A stretch of DNA of 64,000 bases, taken from NCBI GenBank assembly GCA_023391095.1, contig JAEWBN010000014.1, positions 122,939-186,938 on the forward strand, given 5' to 3'. The notes under the pieces were generated by a model. The model was not told the DNA's origin. It did no database searches and saw nothing but the letters and a program-made list of their open reading frames with translations. Source of the DNA: Pseudomonadota bacterium (GTDB lineage: Bacteria > Pseudomonadota > Alphaproteobacteria > Rhizobiales > Devosiaceae). A program made the position numbers and the translations under genes. Positions 8,133 through 17,456 of this stretch are shown one piece after another (within the stretch, counting starts at the first letter, position 1; each line of letters opens with the position of its first letter).

Positions 8133-10418
8133 GTGTCCACTGAACTAAACGAACAGCGCAAGGCATTGCGGGACGCCGCACTGCATTTTCATGAGTTTCC
8201 GAAGCCTGGGAAACTAGAGATTCAGCCGCTCAAGCCGCTGGGTAATCAGCGCGACCTTGCCTTGGCCTATTCCCCGGGCGTGGCTGCGCCTTGCGAAGAA
8301 ATTGCTGCCAATCCTGAGTCGGTTGCTCGCTACACCTCCCGCCAGAACCTGGTGGCGGTCATTTCAAATGGTACGGCGGTGCTCGGCCTCGGGAATATCG
8401 GCGCGCTGGCCAGCAAGCCCGTCATGGAAGGCAAGGCCGTCCTCTTCAAGAAGTTTGCCGGGATCGATGTCTTTGACCTCGAGATCGACGAGCTGAACCC
8501 GCAGAAGTTCATCGATGCGGTTGCGCCGCTCTGGCCCACTTTCGGCGGTATCAACCTGGAAGACATCCGCGCTCCCGACTGCTTCGAGATCGAGGAAGCG
8601 CTGCGCGAGCGCATGCCGATACCGGTCTTCCACGACGATCAGCATGGCACAGCCATCATTGTTGGCGCGGCAATCCTGAACGGACTGGAGCTTTCCGGCA
8701 AGCGAATCGAAGACGTCAAGATCTGCACCTCGGGTGCTGGCGCGGCTGCAATCGCGTGCCTCAACGTGCTGGTTGCGCTCGGCGCCAAGCACGAAAATAT
8801 TTGGGTCGCCGACAAGGATGGCCTGGTTACGCACAAGCGCAACGACGTCAATGACAAGTGGCGCGGACAATTTCGGCGCGTGAGCGAGGCCACGACCCTC
8901 GCCGAAGTCATCGAGGGCGCGGATGTTTTCCTGGGACTGTCCGCTGCAGGCGCGCTGACACCTGAGATGCTGACCAAGATGGCGCCCAAGCCGTTGATCC
9001 TTGCTTTGGCGAATCCCAACCCGGAAATTCTGCCTGAGCTGGCCAAGGAGACCCGGCCAGATGCCATGGTGTGCACCGGACGTTCGGACTACCCGAACCA
9101 GGTCAATAACGTCCTGTGCTTCCCCTTCATCTTCCGCGGAGCGCTGGACGTTCACGCGACAACAATCAACGAGGAAATGAAGCTGGCGGCCGTTCGCGCA
9201 ATAGCGAAGCTGGCGCATGAGCCTGGACTAGAAGTGTCGCCGTCCGGCGCGCCGGCGGTGTACGGCCCGGAACACATCATTCCAAATCCCTTCGATCAGC
9301 GGCTGATTCTGCGTATCGCGCCGGCCGTGGCGCGTGCTGCTATGGAATCGGGCGTCGCTAAGATGCCGATCGAGGACTGGAACGCCTATCTCGATAGCCT
9401 TAACCGTTTCGTTTTCCGGTCCGGGCTCGTGATGAAGCCGATCATTGACCGGGCAAGGGGGCAGGGCAAGCGGGTGGCCTTTGCCGATGGTGAAGATGAG
9501 CGGGTGCTGCGCGCCGCCCAGGTCTTGCTTGAAGAAGGCATTGCCCGACCCATCCTGATTGGTCGTCCGGCGGTGCTGGAAGCGCGCATCGACCGCTTTG
9601 GTCTTTCGATCCGGCCCGGTACCGACTTCGAAGTGATCAACCCCGAGGACGATCCGCGTTACCGCGACTACGTCGCTACTTTCCACTCGCTCGTCGGTCG
9701 CGACGGCGTCACCCCCGATACGGCCCGAACAATCGTGCGCACCAACACCACAGTCATTGGGGCGCTAGCCGTAAAGCGCGGCGAGGCGGACGCCATGCTG
9801 TGCGGTCTTCAGGGCCGGTTCATCAAGCATGCGCGGGATATCGGTTCGGTGATCGGATTGCAGCCGGGGCTCAAGACCGTATCGGCCCTGTCGATGCTGA
9901 TCATGCCGCGTGGCGCGTTCTTCCTCACCGATACCTATGTGAACCAGAACCCCAATGCAGAAGAGATTGTCGCTATTGCCCTACAGGCGCGCGACCACCT
10001 GAAGCGCTTCAACATCGAGGCGCGGGCAGCCCTGCTGAGTTATTCCAACTTCGGTTCTCGGGATGGAGACAGCGCCTACAAGATGCGCGAGGTCTACAAG
10101 ATGCTCCAGCGTGTCGCCCCGGACTTTATCGTTGAGGGGGAGATGCAGGGTGATCTGGCCCTCAGCCAGACACTGCGCGAGCGTTACATTCCCGACTCAG
10201 TGCTCAAGGGTGAAGCTAACCTCCTGATCTTCCCGGATCTGGATGCGGCAAACCTTTCCGCAACGCTGCTCAAGGAAATGACCAACGCACTCGCTGTTGG
10301 CCCTATCCTCATGGGCACGAATGCACCAGCACATATCCTTGCGCCCTCCGTCACCAGCCGAGGTATCGTCAACATGGCTGCCATTGCCGCCAACGAAGCC
10401 GTGGGTACCGTCGCATGA
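8133..10418 (+). CDS. maeB: NADP-type malic enzyme with phosphotransacetylase-like C-terminal domain
   Basis: 761 residues from GTG 8133, with GGGAGAG 5 nt upstream. It decarboxylates malate to pyruvate. The malic N-terminal domain (about 20-155) contains the YSPGVAAPC and VFHDDQHGTA motifs. The NAD(P)-binding domain (about 165-405) has the glycine-rich SGAGAAAIACL. A PTA/PTB-like domain (about 430-755) follows, as in the hybrid MaeB enzymes of proteobacteria; that domain is regulatory and usually lacks transacetylase activity. The gene overlaps the following Dabb gene by 4 nt (ATGA). Pyruvate from this reaction feeds the pdh cluster nearby. Confidence 0.95.
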   Translation: MSTELNEQRKALRDAALHFHEFPKPGKLEIQPLKPLGNQRDLALAYSPGVAAPCEEIAANPESVARYTSRQNLVAVISNGTAVLGLGNIGALASKPVMEGKAVLFKKFAGIDVFDLEIDELNPQKFIDAVAPLWPTFGGINLEDIRAPDCFEIEEALRERMPIPVFHDDQHGTAIIVGAAILNGLELSGKRIEDVKICTSGAGAAAIACLNVLVALGAKHENIWVADKDGLVTHKRNDVNDKWRGQFRRVSEATTLAEVIEGADVFLGLSAAGALTPEMLTKMAPKPLILALANPNPEILPELAKETRPDAMVCTGRSDYPNQVNNVLCFPFIFRGALDVHATTINEEMKLAAVRAIAKLAHEPGLEVSPSGAPAVYGPEHIIPNPFDQRLILRIAPAVARAAMESGVAKMPIEDWNAYLDSLNRFVFRSGLVMKPIIDRARGQGKRVAFADGEDERVLRAAQVLLEEGIARPILIGRPAVLEARIDRFGLSIRPGTDFEVINPEDDPRYRDYVATFHSLVGRDGVTPDTARTIVRTNTTVIGALAVKRGEADAMLCGLQGRFIKHARDIGSVIGLQPGLKTVSALSMLIMPRGAFFLTDTYVNQNPNAEEIVAIALQARDHLKRFNIEARAALLSYSNFGSRDGDSAYKMREVYKMLQRVAPDFIVEGEMQGDLALSQTLRERYIPDSVLKGEANLLIFPDLDAANLSATLLKEMTNALAVGPILMGTNAPAHILAPSVTSRGIVNMAAIAANEAVGTVA

Positions 10419-10705
10419 TCCGTCACACCGTCGTCTTTTCCCTAAAGCACCCCGCCGGCTCGGCAGAGGAAAGCAGCTTTCTTGACGCTGCACAGGTGCT
10501 AGCAGGCATTCCAGGCGTGGAGAAGTTTGAGCGTCTGCGCCAAGTGAGCCCCAAGGCTGACTTTGACTTCGGTTTCTCGATGGAGTTTGCCGATCAGGCA
10601 GCCTATCAGACCTACAACGACCACCCCGAGCATGTTGCCTTCGTCCGCGACCGGTGGGTGCCTGAAGTGGCTAGCTTTCAGGAAATCGACTACGTCCCCC
10701 TTTAG
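10415..10705 (+). CDS. Dabb (stress-responsive A/B barrel) family small protein
   Basis: 96 residues forming one ferredoxin-like Dabb domain. It starts MIRHTVVFSLK, with the central QAAYQTYNDHPEHVAFV block and the closing IDYVPL typical of the family. The start overlaps the maeB stop by 4 nt, so translation is probably coupled. Members dimerise, and most have no known reaction. A metabolic accessory role next to malic enzyme is only a guess. Confidence 0.8.
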   Translation: MIRHTVVFSLKHPAGSAEESSFLDAAQVLAGIPGVEKFERLRQVSPKADFDFGFSMEFADQAAYQTYNDHPEHVAFVRDRWVPEVASFQEIDYVPL

Positions 10706-10830
10706 CTGAAGGCGCATCTTCCTCAACCGAGGACGAGTGCAACTCGCATCAAAGCGGTCGGGGCGGACTGTCTTCAACTGCCCATTAATCCCTCGTCAGC
10801 CATACTGGCGGGGTATTAATTGGTTTGCCC

Positions 10831-11229
10831 ATGCCCACCCGTCTCAAACGTCCCCCTATCTGGCGCCCCCTCGGACTGACCGTGGCTCTGCTCGCGTTTC
10901 AGGGCTATCTGGGCTACTCCGCCATTTCGGGGCAATTCGGCATCGAGAATCGCGAACAGATCATCGCCGACATTCAGGTGCTGGAAGACAAGAGTTCGGC
11001 CCTGCAGGCAGAGATAGATGCCTTTCGGCACCGCAACTCCTTGATGAATCCCAAGCATCTTGATCCGGATCTGGTGACCGAACGCGCCCGAGCACTGTTG
11101 AACATGGCCCATGCGGATGACATCCTTGTCATGGTCAATCCAGAGAATGGTAAACCAGTTTCCAGTAAATTTGTAGAATTAATCGATAGTGAGTTAATGT
11201 CGATTATCGAAGCGGATTCAACGCTTTAG
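10831..11229 (+). CDS. ftsB: Septum formation initiator FtsB/DivIC family
   Basis: 132 residues: a short cytoplasmic N-terminus, one TM helix (about residues 13-33) and a periplasmic coiled coil (about 35-75) ending in the LVTERARALLNMA motif of the family. FtsB joins FtsL and FtsQ in the divisome. I chose the ATG at 10831; a TTG two codons earlier is possible. As in many alphaproteobacteria it sits directly upstream of pdhA. Enolase, often next to ftsB in that group, is here 34 kb away across the terminus. Confidence 0.85.
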   Translation: MPTRLKRPPIWRPLGLTVALLAFQGYLGYSAISGQFGIENREQIIADIQVLEDKSSALQAEIDAFRHRNSLMNPKHLDPDLVTERARALLNMAHADDILVMVNPENGKPVSSKFVELIDSELMSIIEADSTL

Positions 11230-11339
11230 GGAGTGATGCCCCGGGCTACTGCGGCAATGTTATCGCGCACACGCTTGCGGTATAGTAGTTGAGTGGCCAG
11301 ACTGGCCAGCGGCAAATTCCCGACCAAGCGGAGAGTAGC

Positions 11340-12359
11340 ATGGCGCGCAAGGCAATGGCCACCAAGGTCCAGGCTCAAGCCAACGTCCCCCAGTTCACCA
11401 AGGAACAGGATCTCGAAGCGTTTCGCGAGATGCTTCTGATCCGCAGGTTCGAGGAAAAGGCCGGCCAGATGTACGGCATGGGCCTTATCGGCGGTTTCTG
11501 TCACCTTTATATCGGTCAGGAAGCCGTGGTTACGGGCATCACGATGGCGTCCGAGAAGGGCAAGGACGCCCAGATTACCGGTTACCGCGATCACGGGCAC
11601 ATGCTGGTTATGGGCCTCGACCCCAAGGGCGTGATGGCTGAGTTGACCGGGCGTCAGGGCGGCTTGTCGAAAGGCAAGGGCGGCTCGATGCACATGTTCT
11701 CCAATGAGCACCGGTTCTATGGTGGCAACGGTATCGTCGGTGCACAGGCCTCGCTTGGCACCGGCCTGGCCTTTGCCAGCAAGTACAAGGGGGACGATTC
11801 GGTCTCGATTACCTATTTTGGTGACGGCGCTGCCAACCAGGGGCAGGTCTACGAGAGCTTCAACATGGCCAAGCTCTGGAACCTGCCTGTCGTATACGTC
11901 ATCGAGAACAACAAGTACGCTATGGGGACGTCGATCGAGCGCGCTGCTGCCACGACGGATTTTTCCATGCGCGGCGCGTCTTTTGATATTCCGGGCGAAC
12001 AGGTCGACGGCATGGACGTTCGAATGGTCTATGACGCTGCCCAGCGCGCCATTGAACATGCCCGCTCCGGCAAGGGCCCCTATATCCTCGAAATGCTGAC
12101 CTACCGGTATCGCGGCCACTCGATGTCCGATCCGGCCAAGTACCGGTCCAAGGACGAAGTGACCAAGTATCGGCAGGAGCGCGATCCGATCGAGCAGGTC
12201 CGTGCTCGCCTGATCGAGGGCGGCGTAATGACCGAGGAAGATCTCAAGCAGATCGAGACTGAAATTCGCGCCATTGTCACGGAAGCGGCCGACTTCGCGA
12301 CCAACGATCCTGAGCCCGATCCGTCCGAGCTCTGGACCGACATCACCATTGAGGCCTGA
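11340..12359 (+). CDS. pdhA: Pyruvate dehydrogenase E1 component, alpha subunit
   Basis: 339 residues. E1 alpha binds thiamine diphosphate and, with PdhB, decarboxylates pyruvate. The TPP motif starts at GDGAANQG and ends at the ENN stretch about 30 residues later. The phosphorylation-loop equivalent YRGHSMSDPAKYR is present. The start is ATG 11340, with GGAGAG at 11330-11335; the frame is open upstream but not conserved. It is first in the cluster pdhA-pdhB-pdhC-SGNH-lpd, and a TATAGT at 11281-11286 could be a -10 element. Confidence 0.96.
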   Translation: MARKAMATKVQAQANVPQFTKEQDLEAFREMLLIRRFEEKAGQMYGMGLIGGFCHLYIGQEAVVTGITMASEKGKDAQITGYRDHGHMLVMGLDPKGVMAELTGRQGGLSKGKGGSMHMFSNEHRFYGGNGIVGAQASLGTGLAFASKYKGDDSVSITYFGDGAANQGQVYESFNMAKLWNLPVVYVIENNKYAMGTSIERAAATTDFSMRGASFDIPGEQVDGMDVRMVYDAAQRAIEHARSGKGPYILEMLTYRYRGHSMSDPAKYRSKDEVTKYRQERDPIEQVRARLIEGGVMTEEDLKQIETEIRAIVTEAADFATNDPEPDPSELWTDITIEA

Positions 12360-12451
12360 GGGCGCGGCAGCCGAAGGCTCGCCACCCGCAACGGTTTTTT
12401 GAGTTTCCGCCGCGCGGCATAAGCCCGGCGCTGAATTTCTGGAGAGCAGAT

Positions 12452-13843
12452 ATGCCCCAAATCCTGATGCCCGCCCTTTCGCCGACCATGGAAGAGGGCA
12501 AGCTAGCCAAGTGGCTGGTGAAGGTCGGTGATACCGTCAAATCCGGCGATGTGCTCGCGGAGATCGAAACCGACAAGGCCACCATGGAAGTGGAGTCGGT
12601 GGACGAGGGTGTGGTCAGGGAGATCCTGGTTGCCGAGGGAACGGAAGGCGTGAAGGTCAATACGCCGATCGCACTGGTTCTGGGCGAGGGCGAGGAAGCG
12701 GGTGAGGGCAGTCGCCCAGCGGCGCAGGCCAGTTCCTCGGACCCCGAGGGGCAGTCTGCGGTTGCTGAGGCAGCGCCGGTTCCGGCCGAAGCCAAATCTG
12801 GCGCCGAGGCACCGAAATTCGTTGCCCAGGACGATCCCGACCTTCCTGCGGACGTGGAGATGGTCGAACTCACGGTTCGTCAGGCGCTCAACGAAGCCAT
12901 GGCGGAAGAGATGCGCCGCGACAAGGACGTCTTCATCATGGGTGAAGAAGTCGCGGAATATCAAGGCGCTTACAAGGTGACCCAGGGCCTGCTGCAGGAA
13001 TTCGGCAAGGATCGCGTCATTGATACGCCCATCACCGAGCACGGCTTTGCCGGTCTCGCCGTTGGTGCCGCATTCGCTGGCCTCAAGCCGGTCGTTGAGT
13101 TCATGACTTGGAACTTTGCCATGCAGGCAATCGACCAGATCATCAATTCTGCCGCCAAGCAGCTTTACATGTCCGGTGGTCAGGTGACTGCGCCGATGGT
13201 GTTCCGGGGGCCAAACGGCGCTGCAGCCCGCGTTGCCGCCCAGCACAGCCAGGACTATTCGGCATGGTACGCTCATGTCCCGGGCCTGACCGTTATTGCG
13301 CCTTACAGCGCGGCTGACGCCAAGGGTCTCCTCAAGGCTGCCATCCGTTCGCCGAATCCGGTCGTCTTCCTTGAAAACGAAATCCTCTACGGCTCGACCG
13401 GCCTGGTCCCGAAGGTCGACGATTTCGTGCTGCCGATCGGCAAGGCGCGTATCGCCCGCAAAGGCGCGGATGTTACAATCGTCTCTTTCTCCATGGGCAT
13501 GCGCTACGCGACCCAGGCGACCGAGAAGCTCGTTGCCGCCGGCGTCGACGTTGAGCTGATCGACCTGCGCACGCTGCGCCCGCTCGACATCGACACCGTC
13601 ATCGAGTCGGTGAAGAAGACGGGGCGCCTCGTGACCGTCGAAGAAGGTTGGCCGCAGGGCGGTATTGGCGCCGATATTTCGGCCCGCGTCATGGAGCAGG
13701 CATTCGATTATCTCGACGCTCCTGTGCTGCGCGTTACCGGCAAGGACGTTCCGATGCCTTATGCCGCCAATCTCGAAAAGCTGGCACTGCCCAACGTTGA
13801 TGAAGTGATCGCGGCCGTGAATGCCGTGACCTATCGCTCGTAA
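12452..13843 (+). CDS. pdhB: Pyruvate dehydrogenase E1 component, beta subunit, with N-terminal lipoyl domain
   Basis: 463 residues, about 130 longer than a plain E1 beta. The first 80 residues are a complete lipoyl domain with the modification lysine Lys42 in ETDKATMEVES. An Ala/Glu/Pro linker (about 85-135) follows, then the transketolase-like beta subunit (about 140-463). The extra lipoyl domain on E1 beta is a known alphaproteobacterial trait and adds a second swinging arm to the complex. The 92-nt gap after pdhA ends in TGGAGAG just before the ATG. Confidence 0.96.
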   Translation: MPQILMPALSPTMEEGKLAKWLVKVGDTVKSGDVLAEIETDKATMEVESVDEGVVREILVAEGTEGVKVNTPIALVLGEGEEAGEGSRPAAQASSSDPEGQSAVAEAAPVPAEAKSGAEAPKFVAQDDPDLPADVEMVELTVRQALNEAMAEEMRRDKDVFIMGEEVAEYQGAYKVTQGLLQEFGKDRVIDTPITEHGFAGLAVGAAFAGLKPVVEFMTWNFAMQAIDQIINSAAKQLYMSGGQVTAPMVFRGPNGAAARVAAQHSQDYSAWYAHVPGLTVIAPYSAADAKGLLKAAIRSPNPVVFLENEILYGSTGLVPKVDDFVLPIGKARIARKGADVTIVSFSMGMRYATQATEKLVAAGVDVELIDLRTLRPLDIDTVIESVKKTGRLVTVEEGWPQGGIGADISARVMEQAFDYLDAPVLRVTGKDVPMPYAANLEKLALPNVDEVIAAVNAVTYRS

Positions 13844-13854
13844 GGAGACCCGGG

Positions 13855-15246
13855 ATGCCAATCGATATCACCATGCCGGCACTTTCCCCGACGATGGAAG
13901 AGGGCAAGCTCGCCAAGTGGCACGTCAAGGAGGGCGACACTGTCTCTTCGGGCGACGTGATCGCTGAGATCGAAACCGACAAGGCCACGATGGAGGTCGA
14001 GGCGGTCGACGAGGGCAAGATCGGCAAAATTCTGGTGGCCGAAGGCACAGACAATGTGAAGGTCAATGCCGTCATTGCCGTGCTGCTGCAGGACGGCGAA
14101 GATGCTGGCGCCATTGTTTCGGCCAATCCAGCGTCCAAGGCCGAGGCACCGAAGCCCGAAGCACCGAAGCCGGAGGCGTCGCGAGCTGAGGCCGAACAGG
14201 CGAAGGCAGCCGAAATGAGCGCTGCGACCTCGCAGGCCGCCAATGCCAATACCGGCTCCAGCGCGCCGGCCGCAACCAAGCCGGCTGCCACTTCCGCCAA
14301 GTCTGACGGCGGCAAGGTGTTTGCCTCGCCGCTGGCCCGCCGCATGGCCAAGGAAGCCGGCATCGACGTTTCCGCCATTTCCGGCACGGGCCCCAAGGGC
14401 CGCGTGGTCAAGTCGGACGTGGAAGCCGCCAAGTCGGGCAAGGCCCGGCTCAAGGCCGCCGCTGCCGCGTCTGCTCCTGCTGCTGCGGGCATTGCGCCCA
14501 CGGGCATGAGCAAGAATCAGGTCATGGCGCTCTACGAAGAGGGCACTTACGAAGTCGTCCCCAACGACGGCATGCGCAAGGTCGTGGCGGCACGCCTGAC
14601 CGAGAGCAAGCAGACGGTTCCGCATTTCTACCTGACACTCGATTGCAAGATCGACGCCTTGATGGCGGCCCGCGAGCAGATCAACAATTCCGCCCCCAAG
14701 AGCAAGGACGGCAAGCCTGCCTACAAGCTCTCGGTCAACGACTTCGTCATGAAGGCATGGGCGATCGCTCTGCAGCGTGTTCCGGCCGCCAATGCGACTT
14801 GGGCCGGGGACTCGATCCTCTACCACAAGCGCTCGGATGTGGCTGTTGCCGTCTCCGTGCCGGGCGGTCTCTTCACTCCGGTGGTCAAGTCCTGCGATAC
14901 CAAGACCCTTCGCGAAATCTCTGACGAGGTGAAGGATCTGGCGACCCGCGCCAAGTCCAAGAAGCTGGCGCCGCACGAGTACCAGGGCGGCTCGTCCTCG
15001 GTGTCCAATCTCGGCATGTTCGGCATCAAGCACTTTGCAGCGGTGATCAATCCGCCCCATGGCACAATCCTTGCGGTCGGAGCCGGCGAAGAGCGCGTCT
15101 ATCCCGAAAACGGCCAGATCAAGATCGGCCAGTTCATGACGGCCACGCTCTCCTGCGATCATCGTGCCGTCGACGGCGCGCTGGGTGCGGAAGTGCTCGG
15201 CGTGTTCAAGAGCTTGATGGAAAACCCGGTGATGATGCTGGCGTAG
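13855..15246 (+). CDS. pdhC: Pyruvate dehydrogenase E2, dihydrolipoamide acetyltransferase
   Basis: 463 residues. Order: one lipoyl domain (1-80, Lys43 in ETDKATMEV), Ala/Pro/Lys-rich linker, peripheral subunit-binding domain (about 153-190, SPLARRMAKEAG...GPKGRV), second linker, and the catalytic CAT domain with the HRAVDG active-site motif near the C-terminus. It transfers the acetyl group to CoA. It starts 11 nt after pdhB with AAGGAG at 13842-13847. The lipoyl domain is nearly identical to that of PdhB, which suggests duplication or conversion. Confidence 0.97.
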   Translation: MPIDITMPALSPTMEEGKLAKWHVKEGDTVSSGDVIAEIETDKATMEVEAVDEGKIGKILVAEGTDNVKVNAVIAVLLQDGEDAGAIVSANPASKAEAPKPEAPKPEASRAEAEQAKAAEMSAATSQAANANTGSSAPAATKPAATSAKSDGGKVFASPLARRMAKEAGIDVSAISGTGPKGRVVKSDVEAAKSGKARLKAAAAASAPAAAGIAPTGMSKNQVMALYEEGTYEVVPNDGMRKVVAARLTESKQTVPHFYLTLDCKIDALMAAREQINNSAPKSKDGKPAYKLSVNDFVMKAWAIALQRVPAANATWAGDSILYHKRSDVAVAVSVPGGLFTPVVKSCDTKTLREISDEVKDLATRAKSKKLAPHEYQGGSSSVSNLGMFGIKHFAAVINPPHGTILAVGAGEERVYPENGQIKIGQFMTATLSCDHRAVDGALGAEVLGVFKSLMENPVMMLA

Positions 15247-15256
15247 GGCCAAGGCG

Positions 15257-15907
15257 ATGAAGACCATTCTTGCCTATGGCGACAGTTTGACCTTCGGGGC
15301 CAATCCCCAGCCAGGTGGACCGCGGCATGCCTATGAGGACCGCTGGCCCACCGTGCTAGAGCGGGGCCTTGATGGAAAGGCACGGGTCATTGCCGAAGGT
15401 CTGGGCGGACGGACGACTGTCTCGGATGACTGGTACGCCGGTGCAGACCGTAATGGTGGCCGGATCCTCCCGACGCTACTGGAAAGCCATTCGCCGCTTG
15501 ACCTGGTCATCATCATGTTGGGCACAAACGATCTGAAGCCGGCCATTTGCGGCTCTGCGCTCGAAGCCTCGTTCGGCATGCGCCGCTTGGTTCAGATCAT
15601 CCGCGGGCACTACGCTGGCAAGGGTGAGGCCGCTCCAGAAATCATCCTTGTCGCGCCGCCGCTCGTCTGTGAGACCGACAATGCGGACATGATGGGGCAT
15701 TTCGGTGGCTATGCCCACGCCATCGGCGAGGCGCGGCAGTTTGCGATGCACTACGCCAGGCGCGCCGAGGAATGGAAGACCGGCTTTTTTGATGCCTCAA
15801 CGGTAGCGGCTCCATCACCGCTGGATGGCATTCATCTCGACGCGGCCAATACCCGCGCGATCGGCGAGGGCCTCGTGCCACTCGTCAGCAAAATTCTGGG
15901 CCTTTGA
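15257..15907 (+). CDS. SGNH/GDSL hydrolase (arylesterase-like) inside the pdh cluster
   Basis: 216 residues. The SGNH blocks are visible: block I YGDSLTFGAN near residue 7 (catalytic Ser), the block III GTND motif in MLGTNDLK, and the Asp-His pair DGIHLD near the C-terminus. No signal peptide, so it is probably cytoplasmic. The true substrate is unknown; relatives hydrolyse short esters and are often named arylesterase or acyl-CoA thioesterase. It lies 10 nt after pdhC and 24 nt before lpd, so it is part of the transcription unit. Confidence 0.85.
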   Translation: MKTILAYGDSLTFGANPQPGGPRHAYEDRWPTVLERGLDGKARVIAEGLGGRTTVSDDWYAGADRNGGRILPTLLESHSPLDLVIIMLGTNDLKPAICGSALEASFGMRRLVQIIRGHYAGKGEAAPEIILVAPPLVCETDNADMMGHFGGYAHAIGEARQFAMHYARRAEEWKTGFFDASTVAAPSPLDGIHLDAANTRAIGEGLVPLVSKILGL

Positions 15908-15931
15908 GCCCGAACACTTCTGGAGGCCCTA

Positions 15932-17371
15932 ATGGCTGACCACTACGACCTTCTCGTTATCGGCGCCGGCCCCGGCGGTTACGTCGCTGCCATCCGTGGT
16001 GCACAGCTCGGCATGAAGGTGGCGATCGTCGAGCGCGAGCACATGGCCGGCATCTGCTCCAACTGGGGCTGTATCCCGACCAAGGCGTTGCTCCGCTCTG
16101 CGGAAATCTACGGCCATATGGCCCATGCCAAGGACTATGGCCTCACCGCCGAAAAATTCGGCTTCGACCTCGACGGCATCGTCAAGCGTTCGCGCGCCAT
16201 TGCGGCGCAGATGAACAATGGCGTGCAGTTCCTGATGAAGAAGAACAAGATCGACATCATCTGGGGCGAAGCCACCATCACCAAGCCCGGTGAGATCAAG
16301 GTCGCCGCGTCCAAGAAGCCGATCGTGCAGCCGCAGGGTCCGGTGCCGAAGAATCCGCTAGGCGAGGGCACCTACAAGGCCAAGAACATCATCATCGCGA
16401 CCGGAGCGCGTCCGCGCGTGCTGCCTGGCATCGAGCCGGATGGCGACAAGATCTGGACCTATTTCGAGGCTCTGAAGCCGGCTGAAATGCCGAAATCGCT
16501 TGTCGTCATGGGCTCTGGCGCAATCGGCATCGAGTTTGCGTCCTTTTACCGGTCGTTTGGCGCTGAAGTGACCGTCATCGAGTTGTTGCCGCAGATCCTC
16601 CCGGTGGAAGACGCCGAAATCTCGGGCCTCGCGCGCAAGCGTCTGGAAAAGCGCGGCATCAAGTTCCTCACGGAAGCCAAGGTCGCCAAGGTCGAAAAGA
16701 CCGGTAACGGCATTGTGGCCCATGTCGAAACCAAGGACGGCAAGACCCAGCAGATTGCTGGCGACAAGCTGATCTCGGCCGTCGGCGTACAGTGCAACAT
16801 CGAAGGCCTAGGCCTGGAAACCGTTGGCGTGAAGACAGAGCGCGGCGCCATCGTCATCGACGGCTATGGCAAGACCAGCGTGGACGGCATCTGGGCCATT
16901 GGCGACGTCGCCGGTCCTCCCATGCTGGCACACAAGGCCGAGCATGAGGCCGTCATCACGGTGGAAAAGATTGCCGGCCTATCGGTGCATGGGCTCGACA
17001 AATCCAAGGTGCCCGGCTGCACTTATTGTGAGCCGCAGGTGGCCAGCGTTGGTCTGACCGAAGCCAAGGCCAAGGAACAGGGCCGCGAAATCAAGGTGGG
17101 TCGCTTCCCGTTTGTCGGCAATGGCAAGGCAATTGCGTTGGGCGAGCCCGATGGGCTGGTGAAGACCATTTTTGACGCCAAGACCGGCGAACTCCTTGGT
17201 GCGCACATGGTCGGGGCCGAGGTGACCGAGCTCATCCAGGGTTTCGTTGTCGCTATGAACCTCGAAACCACCGAAGAAGAACTGATCCACACCATTTTCC
17301 CGCATCCCACACTTTCCGAAACGATGAAGGAAAGCGTGCTTGATGCATATGGTCGCGCCCTGAACATCTAG
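15932..17371 (+). CDS. lpd: Dihydrolipoyl dehydrogenase (E3)
   Basis: 479 residues, an FAD-dependent disulfide oxidoreductase that reoxidises lipoyl groups with NAD. FAD-binding GAGPGGYVAAIRGAQLG is near residue 10. The redox disulfide sits in NWGCIPTKAL; the first cysteine, at the usual CLNxGC position, appears as GICSNWGC. The NAD-binding motif GSGAIGIEFA is near residue 190, and the C-terminal HPTLSE block holds the catalytic His. TGGAGG precedes the ATG. Confidence 0.97.
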   Translation: MADHYDLLVIGAGPGGYVAAIRGAQLGMKVAIVEREHMAGICSNWGCIPTKALLRSAEIYGHMAHAKDYGLTAEKFGFDLDGIVKRSRAIAAQMNNGVQFLMKKNKIDIIWGEATITKPGEIKVAASKKPIVQPQGPVPKNPLGEGTYKAKNIIIATGARPRVLPGIEPDGDKIWTYFEALKPAEMPKSLVVMGSGAIGIEFASFYRSFGAEVTVIELLPQILPVEDAEISGLARKRLEKRGIKFLTEAKVAKVEKTGNGIVAHVETKDGKTQQIAGDKLISAVGVQCNIEGLGLETVGVKTERGAIVIDGYGKTSVDGIWAIGDVAGPPMLAHKAEHEAVITVEKIAGLSVHGLDKSKVPGCTYCEPQVASVGLTEAKAKEQGREIKVGRFPFVGNGKAIALGEPDGLVKTIFDAKTGELLGAHMVGAEVTELIQGFVVAMNLETTEEELIHTIFPHPTLSETMKESVLDAYGRALNI

Positions 17372-17456
17372 GCGCTCAATCTCGTTCTGGTCCGGGCGCT
17401 CTGTCAGGACCTTGGGTCCCGTTGCGCTCAGGAACAGTCAGCCAGGAGATATCCAC

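Noticed and set aside
10737..11063. 108-codon frame overlapping ftsB in another phase
   Set aside because: FtsB has a TM helix plus coiled coil and the pdhA neighbourhood; the alternative frame has no features.
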